64,000 bases of DNA from assembly GCF_007828045.1 (NCBI RefSeq), contig NZ_VITN01000022.1, forward strand, positions 1 through 64,000, given 5' to 3'. Each line of letters begins with the position of its first letter. Positions within the stretch are counted from its first letter, which is position 1. The translations under genes and the position numbers were made by a program. This document shows, in pieces, positions 1 through 8,907 of this stretch. The notes beneath the pieces are model-generated. The model was not told the DNA's origin. It worked only from the letters and a program-made list of their open reading frames with translations, and made no database searches. The DNA comes from Nitrospirillum amazonense (GTDB lineage Bacteria; Pseudomonadota; Alphaproteobacteria; Azospirillales; Azospirillaceae).

Positions 1-11
1 CAGGGTCCGTA

Positions 12-90
12 GAGGACTTCCACCTCCAAGTCACAAGCCGGTTACCAACCCGGCTCTCGGTGCTTACGCACCTCGCGCCATGCCTGGCGC
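12..90. other. Run of small hairpins before a terminator, unidentified
   Basis: Three perfect stem-loops lie close together: AGCCGG/CCGGCT at 36-55, GGTGC/GCACC at 59-72 and GCGCCA/TGGCGC at 75-90. A weaker GAGG/CCTC pair sits at 12-26. A strong terminator follows directly. No convincing reading frame crosses this stretch, because every open frame runs through the terminator. It could be the 3' end of a structured RNA or the untranslated tail of a gene left of the window. I do not recognise the family. Confidence 0.3.
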
Positions 91-98
91 ACCGATGG

Positions 99-129
99 AA
101 AAGGCCGGGGGATGTCCCCGGCCTTTTTT
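99..129. terminator. Bidirectional intrinsic terminator
   Basis: The 8-bp stem GGCCGGGG/CCCCGGCC (103-110 and 116-123) is flanked by four A on the left and six T on the right, so it could work in both directions. It would end the transcript coming from the left edge and the minus-strand gene whose stop codon is at 134-136. Confidence 0.8.
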
Positions 130-133
130 GCGT

Positions 134-1228
134 TCAGCGTGCGTAGAGCGTGAAGACGGTCATGGGCGGCCGCACCCGGCTGACCCCATGGTGGAACAGG
201 GCCACGCGGTCCATCTGCGCCGCCGGCAGCCACAAGGTGCCGTCCGCCGCCAGGTAGGGCGCATCCACCCAATGCAGGCGCTTGTCCTGGGCCAGGGTGG
301 TCACGCCGCCGTCAGGGGCGCGGCGGCGCACGGCGTTGGCCGCCAGGTCGGTGTAGTACAGGCTGCCATCGGGGCCCATGGCGGTGCCGCCCACCGGCGG
401 CAGGTCGATCCAGGGCTGGACCGCCGCCGCCAGGGTGGCGGCGGGCGCGGCCGGATCGTCCAGCAGGCGGGTGGGTACCCGCGACCATGGCCCTTCCAGG
501 GGCGCGTAGTACAGCCATTCACCGTCCGGGCTGACCTCCAGCGGGTCGGCATGCACGGCCAATGGCCGGCCATCCGGCGCCATGACCATCTCCCCTTCCA
601 CCACCACCGGCCGATCGGCCGGCGCCAGGGTGGAGGGATGGCGGTCCAGCACCCGGCGCGCGGCACCGGTGATGAGGTCCAGCACGATCAGGCCGGGCTG
701 CCCGGCATCGGTCAGATAGGCGTGATCGCCGTGAAAGCGGATGTCATCGACGTAGCTGCCGGGGCGGGCGATCTCCGGCCCCAGCGGGATGATGCGGTCC
801 ACCCGCGCGGTCTTGAGGTCGATGCGCACCACCTTGGCCCCAGCCGGCAGCGGGTTGCCGCCGAAGTCGGGCGCGCCGGTGTCCACCACCCACAGGCCAC
901 CGGCCTCGTCGCGATGAATGGCGTTGATGTTCACGAAGGCGCGGGACGGATCAGCCCCGGGGGCCCAGGCGTTCCAGGCGGCATCCGGATAGGAATGGGG
1001 CGTGCCGGCACCGTCCACCACCACCAGGGGCGGCAACTTGGTGCCCGTCCAGCGCGGGCCGGCCAGGAAGACCCGTGCGCCGTCCACGGCCACCGCGTTC
1101 CACACGGCATCGGGGTTCTGCACGGCGACGGCCAGGGATGGCGGCGCGGCCGCCACGGGCTGGCCCAGGATAAGCGGCGCCATCACGGCGGCGGCGATGC
1201 GCAGGCGGGACAGGGCGGGAATAGGCAT
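134..1228 (-). CDS. Secreted MRJP/Yellow-like beta-propeller protein
   Basis: The product has 364 residues with an N-terminal signal peptide (basic start, hydrophobic stretch, AAA cleavage region near residue 28). The body has propeller-like repeats, including WVVDTGAPDFGG, YVDDIRFHGDHAYLTDAG and a late MGPDGSLYYTDL segment. These match the bacterial relatives of major royal jelly/Yellow proteins, some of which are annotated as L-dopachrome tautomerase-related or gluconolactonase-like. AAGGA lies 8 nt before the ATG and supports the start. It is a single gene ending at the terminator on its left. The substrate is unknown, and a lactone or small-molecule binding role is only a family-level inference. 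Confidence 0.75.
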   Translation of the reverse strand: MPIPALSRLRIAAAVMAPLILGQPVAAAPPSLAVAVQNPDAVWNAVAVDGARVFLAGPRWTGTKLPPLVVVDGAGTPHSYPDAAWNAWAPGADPSRAFVNINAIHRDEAGGLWVVDTGAPDFGGNPLPAGAKVVRIDLKTARVDRIIPLGPEIARPGSYVDDIRFHGDHAYLTDAGQPGLIVLDLITGAARRVLDRHPSTLAPADRPVVVEGEMVMAPDGRPLAVHADPLEVSPDGEWLYYAPLEGPWSRVPTRLLDDPAAPAATLAAAVQPWIDLPPVGGTAMGPDGSLYYTDLAANAVRRRAPDGGVTTLAQDKRLHWVDAPYLAADGTLWLPAAQMDRVALFHHGVSRVRPPMTVFTLYAR

Positions 1229-1337
1229 GATGTCAGATCCTTAGGCGGAAACGATCAATGCCCAACCCTGACCTATTCAGTCATGCGCCAAAATTCCCCA
1301 AATCCTTAGACAAACTATTCATCCGTGAATGGTGACA

Positions 1338-2123
<786 letters not shown>

Positions 2124-2124
2124 C

Positions 2125-2964
2125 TTAAGCCTTCCAGCGCATCAGGCGGTCGCGCACGGCGACGAAGCCCATGTCGACCAGGCCATAGAACAGGGCCATG
2201 GTGGCCATGTAGACGATGACGATGTCGGTCGCCAGCAGGGAGCTGGCCTGCATCATGCGCTGTCCCAATCCCGGCACGCCGAACAGCTCCGCCGCCACCA
2301 CTGACATCCACGCCTGGCCCAGGCCGGTGCGCAGGCCCGCCAGGATGGCGCCGGACGCGGCGGGCAGCACGATCTTGACCAGCTTGGCCGGGGTGGAGCG
2401 GTGGCCGAACGCGTCGGCCAGCTCCAGGAGGTCGCGGTCCACGGCCTGCACCGCGCCCAATGCCGCGAAGTAATTGATCCAGAAGACGCCCAGCACGATG
2501 ATGAAGATGGCGGCCGTGGGCGTGACGCCGAACCAGATGATGGCGAAGGGGACCCACGCCAGGCCGGGAATGGGGCGTAGCAGGCGCACCACCCAGCTGG
2601 TGAAATCCTCAAGCCGCCGGGACATGCCGGTCAGCACGCCGGCGGCGATGCCGCCGACCGAGCCGATGACCAGGCCCCAGAGATAATGCCCCAGGCTTTG
2701 CAGGATGGCGTCCGTCCAGGCCCCGCTGCGCACCTCGGCCGCGAAGGCCTGGGGGATGGCGCTGGGCGGCGGCAGCAGCACGGGGCGCACCAGGCCCAGG
2801 CGCGGCACCGCCTCCCACACCGCCAGGAAGGCGACGACACCCAGCAACGCCCACAGGCCGCGATGGCGCCGGGACGGCTTGGCCAGGAAGGCGGACGGGG
2901 GTATGCGCTTGCCCGGGGCCGGCAGGGCGGCCCCGGGCTGATCCGGCGATGTCGGGGGGGTCAA
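2125..2964 (-). CDS. ABC transporter permease, SsuC/TauC type
   Basis: This is a 279-residue inner-membrane permease with a basic N terminus, a first membrane segment around residues 38-58 and the EAA-type loop before the last helices (GAVQAVDRDLLELADAFGHR). Length and layout fit the BPD_transp_1 permeases of sulfonate, taurine and nitrate importers. It sits between the binding-protein gene (10 bp gap) and the ATPase gene (1 bp gap), so the three are very likely co-transcribed and form one importer. Confidence 0.9.
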   Translation of the reverse strand: MTPPTSPDQPGAALPAPGKRIPPSAFLAKPSRRHRGLWALLGVVAFLAVWEAVPRLGLVRPVLLPPPSAIPQAFAAEVRSGAWTDAILQSLGHYLWGLVIGSVGGIAAGVLTGMSRRLEDFTSWVVRLLRPIPGLAWVPFAIIWFGVTPTAAIFIIVLGVFWINYFAALGAVQAVDRDLLELADAFGHRSTPAKLVKIVLPAASGAILAGLRTGLGQAWMSVVAAELFGVPGLGQRMMQASSLLATDIVIVYMATMALFYGLVDMGFVAVRDRLMRWKA

Positions 2965-2974
2965 ACGACGACGC

Positions 2975-3994
2975 TCACTTATGGAGTTTTTCGTAATAGC
3001 TGGCGTCGAACAGGGTATCCAGCGGCTCCGCCTTCTTCAAGACGCCGGTCTTCACCTGGAAGTCCTGCAAGGTCTTGGTCTTTTCCACGATGCGGCGGGG
3101 GTCGACCACGAACTGCGAAGCGGGGGAGGTCAGGGCGCGCTGCATGGTCTTCACGTCCACGATGCCGCGGCCCAGCACCTTTTCCACGTCGGCGGCGGCA
3201 CGGGCCGGATCCTGGGCGATCAGGGTGACGGCCTTGTCCACCAGTTCCACCAGCTTCTGCACCAGTTCCGGGTGATCCTTGGCCAGGGCACCGGTGACGC
3301 CCAGCACGGTGCCCGGCTGGTCCTTGATCATGTCCTTGCCATAGGCCAGCACCTTCACCGTGGGCAGACGGTCCTGGATGATGGTCAGGGCCGGCTCGCG
3401 CACGGTGGCGGCGTCCACCGCGCCCGCCAGCAGCGCCTGCTGGGTGGCGTCGATGCCCATGGGCACGATCTGCACCTTGGCCGCATCGACGTGCTCATCT
3501 TCCTGCAGCCAGTACTTCAGCACCGTATCGGGGATGGAGCCCACGGGCTGGGTGGCGATCTTCACCGGCCGGCCCAGCTTGGCCGCCAGGCGCGCGATGG
3601 CCTCCGCCTTGGTGCCGCCCTTGGCCGCCTCGGCCGACAGATCCGGCCCGCCGGCCACCACCAGCTCCTCCACCGCGGTGGAGGCGACCACCTTCACCGT
3701 GATGCCCTGCGAGCCCGCGACCATCAGGGGGCCGATGCCGCCCATGTAGGCCTCCAGCGTGCCGGAGGCCAGGCCCAGGATCATGTTGGGGCCGCTGTCG
3801 AACTGCGTCAGCTTCAGCTCGAACCCCGCCTGCTTGTCCCACCCCTCCTGGCTGATGATGTAGGCCGGCGCCGCGCCCAGCACGGGGATGTAGCCGATGT
3901 GGACCACCGGGTCGGCCGCTTGGGTGGCGGGGGCCGCCAGCAGCGCGCCGATCAGCGGCAGGGCCGTCAGCAGGGACGAATAGGCACGACGCAT
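2975..3994 (-). CDS. Periplasmic substrate-binding protein of SsuA/TauA/NMT1 type
   Basis: The 339-residue product starts with a clear signal peptide (MRRAYSSLL, then a hydrophobic core, ending ATQA-A). I chose ATG 3994 because AGGGAG lies about 8 nt upstream and it begins the signal peptide; the longer frame from 4078 adds 28 unlikely residues. The mature part has the NMT1/SsuA-like pattern VHIGYIPVLGAAPAYI and TVLGVTGALAKDHPELVQKLV. It is the first gene of the importer operon. The substrate is probably an alkanesulfonate, taurine or another small organic anion, inferred only from the family. Confidence 0.85.
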   Translation of the reverse strand: MRRAYSSLLTALPLIGALLAAPATQAADPVVHIGYIPVLGAAPAYIISQEGWDKQAGFELKLTQFDSGPNMILGLASGTLEAYMGGIGPLMVAGSQGITVKVVASTAVEELVVAGGPDLSAEAAKGGTKAEAIARLAAKLGRPVKIATQPVGSIPDTVLKYWLQEDEHVDAAKVQIVPMGIDATQQALLAGAVDAATVREPALTIIQDRLPTVKVLAYGKDMIKDQPGTVLGVTGALAKDHPELVQKLVELVDKAVTLIAQDPARAAADVEKVLGRGIVDVKTMQRALTSPASQFVVDPRRIVEKTKTLQDFQVKTGVLKKAEPLDTLFDASYYEKLHK

Positions 3995-4542
3995 GGGGCA
4001 GCTCCCTTTCGAGGTGTAACCGGAAATGCGGGGATTAAGCCGGCCGGCATAGGATCGGCATGTGCGGCAAACTGTCAATGCCCGCGCCTGCGTGCGTGAT
4101 CTACCGTAAATTCAACACGCCAATATGTTGAATTGCCGCATGGCCGAACGGGATAGGGCCGGCGTGATGATCGTCACCGACAGCGGTTGGCCCTATCGGC
4201 ATTCTCCACCCCGCCATCGCAGGGGGATAGACCCCAGGAAAACGGCCGATAGTGACGCCATCCTTAATTCAACATTAAAGAATCGTCATTATTATCGTTA
4301 TTGACAGTGCGAACTGCGGATGACAGCCTTGGCGTCAAGGAAGGGGCGCTCCCAGCCCTCCTTCCCGGCCAGTGCCGGGCCCTTCGCCGTCCAGGAACAA
4401 CCGCCCGTTCGTTCCCTTTTTCCGGTGGGGGCCCGGCCAACCGGCCCGCGGCCATTTGACGGAGCAGCTTGCGCCGCGTCACCAACCGCTAAAGCGCCAC
4501 GAAGCCCCTTCGTGGTTCCTCCGGAACGTGAAGGATGACGCC
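3995..4542. other. Intergenic region with repeated AATTCAACA sites and hairpins
   Basis: No gene is supported here. The left half holds the upstream region of the minus-strand importer operon, with a TTGACA on the minus strand at 4078-4073. It contains a perfect inverted repeat at 4109-4134 and a third half-site at 4266-4274. The right half contains hairpins CCCGGC/GCCGGG near 4363-4378 and CCACGAAG/CTTCGTGG at 4497-4515. The local base composition around 4260-4305 is markedly AT-rich, which suggests promoters. Confidence 0.5.
4109..4134. promoter_or_regulatory. Candidate operator, 9-bp perfect inverted repeat
   Basis: AATTCAACA (4109-4117) and TGTTGAATT (4126-4134) are exact inverse complements separated by 8 bp. 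The same half-site, AATTCAACA, occurs again at 4266-4274. The site lies about 115 bp upstream of the importer binding-protein start, and about 30 bp upstream of a minus-strand TTGACA. A transcription factor dimer, for example of the LysR or GntR type, could bind it. The regulator is not encoded next door. Confidence 0.5.
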
Positions 4543-4638
4543 ATGACCCGCACTTTCCCGACCCGACGCCGCTTCCCCGCCAAGGCCACCGCCTTGTCCG
4601 GCCGCTGTCCCCGCATGCGCATGGGCTGCCGCTGTTGA
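4543..4638 (+). CDS. Possible 31-residue Arg/Cys-rich leader peptide
   Basis: A short frame opens with ATG at 4543, with AAGG about 8 nt upstream. It encodes 31 residues with nine Arg and three Cys, ending CPRMRMGCRC before TGA. A hairpin (4497-4515) precedes its ribosome site and another (4737-4760) follows before the next gene. Short Arg/Cys-ending peptides are known as attenuator-like upstream frames in several bacteria. Here the assignment is inference from position, ribosome site and composition. It could also be a chance frame. Confidence 0.35.
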   Translation: MTRTFPTRRRFPAKATALSGRCPRMRMGCRC

Positions 4639-4736
4639 TGATCCGCCGGGCGCGCACCTGCACGCCCCGCCCTTGTCCAGCCGCAGCGCTCCTCCCCGCT
4701 CGGGGGTTCGAGCCATAAAACCATCGTGTTGTTTTC

Positions 4737-4760
4737 ACACCCCCGTAATGGCGGGGGTGT
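4737..4760 (+). promoter_or_regulatory. Perfect 9-bp hairpin just before the next ribosome site
   Basis: ACACCCCCG (4737-4745) pairs with CGGGGGTGT (4752-4760) around the loop TAATGG. It has no T-run, so it is not a classic terminator. It ends three bases before the GGGAG ribosome site of the gene at 4775 and could influence access to it. Confidence 0.45.
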
Positions 4761-4774
4761 AGAGGGAGCTCACC

Positions 4775-5092
4775 ATGAGCCAGCGAATTCAAAATCAGGA
4801 TACCGTCCGGGCGCCCGCGCCCGCCGCGGTCATCATCGAGACCGCCCGCCATACGGCGGGGCTGGCCGTTCAGGACGGCCGGGACGTCCAGTTCTTCGCC
4901 TCGCACAGCCTGTTCCAGGCCTTGGACGGGCAGCGTTTCCGCAGCGTGCGGGCGCTGGAGCGGGCCGTGAGCAGCCTGGAGGCGGCCATCGCCGACCAGC
5001 GCCGCACCCGCGACAGCCGCGGCCAGATCTGGCGCAGCTGGGAAGGCCCCCAGCTGGACGGCAACGGGGCCGGTCAGCCAGAGGCGGCCTGA
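4775..5092 (+). CDS. Conserved-looking hypothetical protein, 105 aa
   Basis: This is a 105-residue cytosolic protein with no signal peptide and no membrane segment. The GGGAG ribosome site about 7 nt before the ATG is good. The middle (residues 35-75) is likely a beta-strand pair followed by helices, containing the stretch FFASHSLFQALDGQRF and an Arg-rich SLEAAIADQRRTRDSR. I do not recognise the family. The last 19 bases overlap the end of the convergent gene at 5074. Confidence 0.6.
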   Translation: MSQRIQNQDTVRAPAPAAVIIETARHTAGLAVQDGRDVQFFASHSLFQALDGQRFRSVRALERAVSSLEAAIADQRRTRDSRGQIWRSWEGPQLDGNGAGQPEAA

Positions 5093-5286
5093 TCCTCAGC
5101 GGCCCTGTCCTCGAAATACGTGTCCCCGAACTCGGCGATCATCGCCTGGGCCTCGTCCACCAGGGCGCGGACCAGGCGGCGGTCGGGATGGGTGCATAGC
5201 GTCTCGTTCATCGCCTTGCCCAGCAGGGCTTGAGCCTGGGCCAGCAGCTTCACCGCCAACCGGTCTTCGAATTCCATGCCGCTCAT
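5074..5286 (-). CDS. Small helical hypothetical protein, 70 aa
   Basis: This is a 70-residue acidic, mostly helical protein starting MSGMEFEDRLAVKLLAQAQ, without signal or membrane segment. It may start at the first ATG (5286) or at MEFED (5277); AAAGGGATGAGCGGC places a ribosome site close by. It overlaps the 3' end of the convergent 105-residue gene by 19 bp. I know of no family for it, and the evidence is limited to a well-formed frame and ribosome site in an otherwise empty gap. Confidence 0.5.
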   Translation of the reverse strand: MSGMEFEDRLAVKLLAQAQALLGKAMNETLCTHPDRRLVRALVDEAQAMIAEFGDTYFEDRAAEDQAASG

Positions 5287-5341
5287 CCCTTTCCTATGCC
5301 CCTGGCGCTGGGGTCATTTATTTCCCTTACTGCAAGCTTGC

Positions 5342-6328
5342 TCAGGCCGCCTCGGCCAAGACCTCGGCATAGAAAACCGGGTCGACATTGCCGCCGGACA
5401 GTACCACGGCGATGGTGCGGCCGGCCGTTTCCACCTTGCCGGCCAGCAGCGCCGCCAGGGCGGCCGCCCCGCCAGGCTCCACCACCAGCTTCAGGTTCGC
5501 GGCCGCGAAACGCATGGCGGCGCGCACCTCCGCCTCCGTCACCCCCAGGCCAGGACCCAACAGCGCCTGGGCCAGGGGAAAGGTGATGGTACCGGGAATG
5601 GGCGCCAGCAACGCGTCGCAGGAGGATTTTGCGCCGGGCGCGTTGGCCAGCCGTTCACCGGCCGTCAGCGACCGCGCCATGTCGTCGAAGCCTTCGGGCT
5701 CCGCCGTGTGCACGCTGGCTTGGGGGAAGGTCTGCTTCAGGCCCAGGGCGGTGCCGGTGGCCAGGCCCCCGCCGCTGCAGTTCACCAGGCAGGCGTCGAC
5801 GGTCAGGCCCAGGGCCGCCGCCTGGCGCCCGATCTCCAGCCCCACGGTGCCCTGGCCGGCGATAATGTGCACGTCGTCGTAGGAAGGCACCAGCACGGCG
5901 CCGGTGCGGGCGCAGAGGTCGCGCCCGATGGCCTCGCGATCCTCCGTCAGGCGGTCGTAGAACACGATCGCGGCGCCCAGGGCACGGGTGCCCGCCACCT
6001 TGATGGCGGGGGCGTCGGCGGGCATGACGATGGTGGCCCTGGTGCCCACCAGGCGGGCCGCCTCCGCCACGCCCTGGGCATGGTTGCCGGATGACCAGGC
6101 GACCACGCCCCGCGACCGTTCCTCGGCCGTCAGGCGGCCCAGGCGGTTGTAGGCGCCGCGGAACTTGAAGGAACCGGTGCGTTGCAACACCTCGGGCTTC
6201 AGCAGCACGCGGGCGCCCACCGCCGCGTCCAGCGCCGCGTTGGTGATCAACGGTGTGACCACCGCCTTGCCCGCCAGAAGCTGGGCCGCCGCCTCGACAT
6301 CCGCGCCCGTCACCGCCATCGCCGCCAT
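5342..6328 (-). CDS. Threonine/serine dehydratase-like PLP enzyme
   Basis: The 328-residue protein is of fold-type II PLP enzymes. Lys55 in SFKFRGAYN is the expected Schiff-base lysine, SSGNHAQG (79-86) binds the cofactor or substrate, and SGGGLATG forms the phosphate loop. It has no C-terminal ACT domain, so it resembles the short, catabolic dehydratases (threonine or serine to the 2-oxo acid plus ammonia) or serine racemase-like enzymes. The start has GAGGGG 9 nt upstream, but that ribosome site lies in a stable hairpin (6338-6358). It is the gene downstream of the export operon, 94 bp away on the same strand. Confidence 0.85.
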   Translation of the reverse strand: MAAMAVTGADVEAAAQLLAGKAVVTPLITNAALDAAVGARVLLKPEVLQRTGSFKFRGAYNRLGRLTAEERSRGVVAWSSGNHAQGVAEAARLVGTRATIVMPADAPAIKVAGTRALGAAIVFYDRLTEDREAIGRDLCARTGAVLVPSYDDVHIIAGQGTVGLEIGRQAAALGLTVDACLVNCSGGGLATGTALGLKQTFPQASVHTAEPEGFDDMARSLTAGERLANAPGAKSSCDALLAPIPGTITFPLAQALLGPGLGVTEAEVRAAMRFAAANLKLVVEPGGAAALAALLAGKVETAGRTIAVVLSGGNVDPVFYAEVLAEAA

Positions 6329-6337
6329 GATGCGTTT

Positions 6338-6358
6338 CCCCTCGTTGAAACCGAGGGG
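6338..6358 (-). promoter_or_regulatory. Hairpin that covers the dehydratase ribosome site
   Basis: CCCCTCG and CGAGGGG form a perfect 7-bp stem with a 7-nt loop. Read on the minus strand, one arm is exactly the GAGGGG ribosome site of the dehydratase gene, 9 nt before its ATG. The stem has no T-run. It could lower translation or end part of the readthrough from the export operon. Confidence 0.45.
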
Positions 6359-6422
6359 TCAGGCTGGACCGCCGCCCTGCCCAAGGCAAGCCGCCGTCAG
6401 GCATGGCGCCTATTCGGCCATC

Positions 6423-8876
6423 TTATTCATACCGCAGCGCCGTGACCGGCTTGGCCGAGGCCACCCGGGCGGCGTGGCCCGCCACCGTGACCCAGGCGAC
6501 GAGCAGGGCGGCAAGGCTGGCCAAGGCGAAGACCAGCGGATTGAGGTTGATGCGATAGACATAGCCGCCCAGCCACCAGCCCATCAGCATCCACGCCAGG
6601 GGCCAGGCGATCAGGTTAGCCACCAGCACCGGCTTGCTGAACTGCCAGACCAGCAGCTGGACGATATCGGCCACGGTGGCGCCCAGCACCTTGCGGATGC
6701 CGATCTCCTTGGTCCGCCGCTCCGCCGTGAAGGCCGCCAGGCCGAACAGGCCCAGGCAGGCGATCAGGATGGCCAGGCCGGAGAACAGGGCCAGCAACTG
6801 ACCCTGCAACGCTTCGTCGGCGTAGACTTGGCGCACATGCTCATCCAGGAACTCCCGCTTCAGGGGCAGGTCGGGGAACAGGCGGCGCCAGGTGTCGTCG
6901 ATGGCGGCCAGGGTCGCGGCGTCAGCTGTGGGGGCCAACCGCACCAACAGGACGGACAGCTCATCCCGCATGGCCAGATAGACGGTGCCCTCCAAAGCCT
7001 GGCGCGCGGTGCCGAACTGCACATCCGCCACCACGCCGACCACGGTCAGGGGCAGGCTGTCGCCGTAAACCACGGTGCGCCCAACCGCCCGGTCCGGCGC
7101 GCCCAGGCCCAGGCGGGCCGCTGCCGTGACCGATAGGACCACGGGAATGGTGGTGCCGGCCGTCCCCGCCCGGATGGCCGCGTGGCTGGTGACGTCGCCC
7201 GGCCGGGCCGGGTCGAACACGCGGCCGGCCAGCACGGGCACGCCCAGGGCCTGCAGATAGTCCACGTCCACCGGTTCGGTGCGGAACAGCAGGTCACGGG
7301 TCCCGTCCGGCGCCTCGGGCAGGCGGTAATTGTTGGTCCATTCGCTGCGGTCGTTGGGCACGTTGGCGGCGGCCCCCACGGCGGCGACGCCCGGAATGCG
7401 CGCCAAGGCGTCGTGCAGGCTGGCCAAGCCCGCCCGCCCCGCCGGCCGGGCCAGGCCGCGCAACACCACCGCCCCCTCCGCCCGAAAGCCCAGCTGCTGG
7501 GTGCTGGCGTAGCGGGTCTGCTGCCCCATCACGATGGTGGCGATGACCAGCACGATGGCGGCGGTGAACTGCAGCATGACCAGGGCGGCGCGCAGGCGCC
7601 CGCCCCCCGCCGCCTGCGCGCCGCGCAGCAGGTCTGTGGGTCGGGGCCGCGACAGCACGACCGCCGGATACAATCCCCCCAACAGGCCCACCAGCAGGGT
7701 TGGCAGCAGCACCGCCGCCGCCAGGCTTGTGCCGCCCAGGAAGCGCGCGTCCAGCCTGACGGCCAGCAGGGCGAGGAAGCGGGGCATGACCAATTCCGCC
7801 AGCACCAGGCCCAGAAGGCCCGCCGCCAGGGCCAGCAGCACCGATTCCAGCAGGAACTGCGCCACCAGCTGGCCACGGCGACCGCCCAGCGTCTTGCGGA
7901 TGGCCACCTCCCGCGCCCGGAGGGAGGCGCGAGCGGTGGACAAGTTGACGAAATTGACCACGGCGATGCCCAGCACCAGGCAGGCGATGCCGATGAAGGC
8001 CGCCAAGGCGCCGGGCGCGATGCCCAGGCCCGCCATCGGGTCGGTGTGCATGGCCGTCAGGGGTTGCAGCTCCAGCGTTTCCACCAGGCCCGGCGCGATG
8101 TCCTGCCGGCCTTCGCGATGGGCCAGCAGCAGGGCGGGGAAGCGTGCCGGCAAGGCGCCCCCGTCCACGCCCGGTTTCAGCATCACGAAGGTCTGCAGGA
8201 ACTCATCCCGCCACAGCGTGTCCTTGGCGGCGAACTCCGCATCCCAGCCATCCTGGAACCGGGTGGCAACGTTGGTCCACAGCGTCGCGGGAAATTCGCG
8301 GGAGAATATGGTGTTGGAGGGCAGGTCGCGCACCACGCCCGTCACCACCAGGCGGACGCCCGAGGTCAGTTCCAGGGTGCGTCCGAGGACGTCGGACGAG
8401 CCGAAATAGCGCCGCGCCCGGCTTTCGGTCAGCACTATGGTGCCCGGCTGCGCCAGAGCCGTCGCGGGGTCGCCCGCCAGGAAGGGAAAGTCGAACAGGC
8501 GGAAGAAGGGCGCGTCCGCCAGGTAGATGGTGTCCTCCACCGGCGTGCCGCCGTCGCGCAGCACGATGGCATGGCGCACCACCCGCACCATGGTCTCCAC
8601 CTCCGCGGGCAGGTCCTGCGCCAGCGCGGGGCCCAGGGGCTTGGGTGTCTCGATCCGGCGGATCGGGGCCTGGGCTGGCACGTACTGGGCCTGGACGATG
8701 CGGAAAATACGCCCGCCCTGGCTGTGGAAACCGTCGAAGTGCGTCTCATGCCAGACGTACAGCCCCATCATGGCCGCCGTGGCGATGCCCAGCGCCAAGC
8801 CCATCACGTTCAAGGCGGTGTAGAGCCGCTGACGCAGCAGCACCCGGCAGGCGACACGCACATAGTTCAACAGCAT
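6423..8876 (-). CDS. FtsX/MacB-like ABC permease, fourth of four
   Basis: The 817-residue inner-membrane protein has an N-terminal membrane helix (residues 20-42), a MacB-type periplasmic domain, three membrane helices (about 290-430), then a second helix, periplasmic domain and FtsX three-helix block ending in ALRYE. It is thus a fused double permease. I start it at ATG 8876 (MLLNYVRVACRVL) because the three sister genes begin at the same point; the longer frame from 8915 overlaps the previous stop. It shares long blocks such as RRTKEIGIRKVLGA and [10 protein letters not shown] with its three neighbours. It probably works with the single ATPase at 16430 in export or envelope stress release. 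Confidence 0.85.
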   Translation of the reverse strand: MLLNYVRVACRVLLRQRLYTALNVMGLALGIATAAMMGLYVWHETHFDGFHSQGGRIFRIVQAQYVPAQAPIRRIETPKPLGPALAQDLPAEVETMVRVVRHAIVLRDGGTPVEDTIYLADAPFFRLFDFPFLAGDPATALAQPGTIVLTESRARRYFGSSDVLGRTLELTSGVRLVVTGVVRDLPSNTIFSREFPATLWTNVATRFQDGWDAEFAAKDTLWRDEFLQTFVMLKPGVDGGALPARFPALLLAHREGRQDIAPGLVETLELQPLTAMHTDPMAGLGIAPGALAAFIGIACLVLGIAVVNFVNLSTARASLRAREVAIRKTLGGRRGQLVAQFLLESVLLALAAGLLGLVLAELVMPRFLALLAVRLDARFLGGTSLAAAVLLPTLLVGLLGGLYPAVVLSRPRPTDLLRGAQAAGGGRLRAALVMLQFTAAIVLVIATIVMGQQTRYASTQQLGFRAEGAVVLRGLARPAGRAGLASLHDALARIPGVAAVGAAANVPNDRSEWTNNYRLPEAPDGTRDLLFRTEPVDVDYLQALGVPVLAGRVFDPARPGDVTSHAAIRAGTAGTTIPVVLSVTAAARLGLGAPDRAVGRTVVYGDSLPLTVVGVVADVQFGTARQALEGTVYLAMRDELSVLLVRLAPTADAATLAAIDDTWRRLFPDLPLKREFLDEHVRQVYADEALQGQLLALFSGLAILIACLGLFGLAAFTAERRTKEIGIRKVLGATVADIVQLLVWQFSKPVLVANLIAWPLAWMLMGWWLGGYVYRINLNPLVFALASLAALLVAWVTVAGHAARVASAKPVTALRYE

Positions 8877-8907
8877 GGGCGGCATCCCAACCTGGTCGCA
8901 GCGAGGA

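Noticed and set aside
80-1309. Long plus-strand frame opposite the MRJP-like gene
   Set aside because: Low-complexity Gly/His/Arg-rich translation with no motif, entirely antisense to a gene with a signal peptide and ribosome site; a GC-driven shadow.
4298-4906. Minus-strand frames of 73-202 residues in the importer/leader intergenic region
   Set aside because: No ribosome sites, biased Arg/Gly composition, overlap with hairpins and with the supported gene at 4775.
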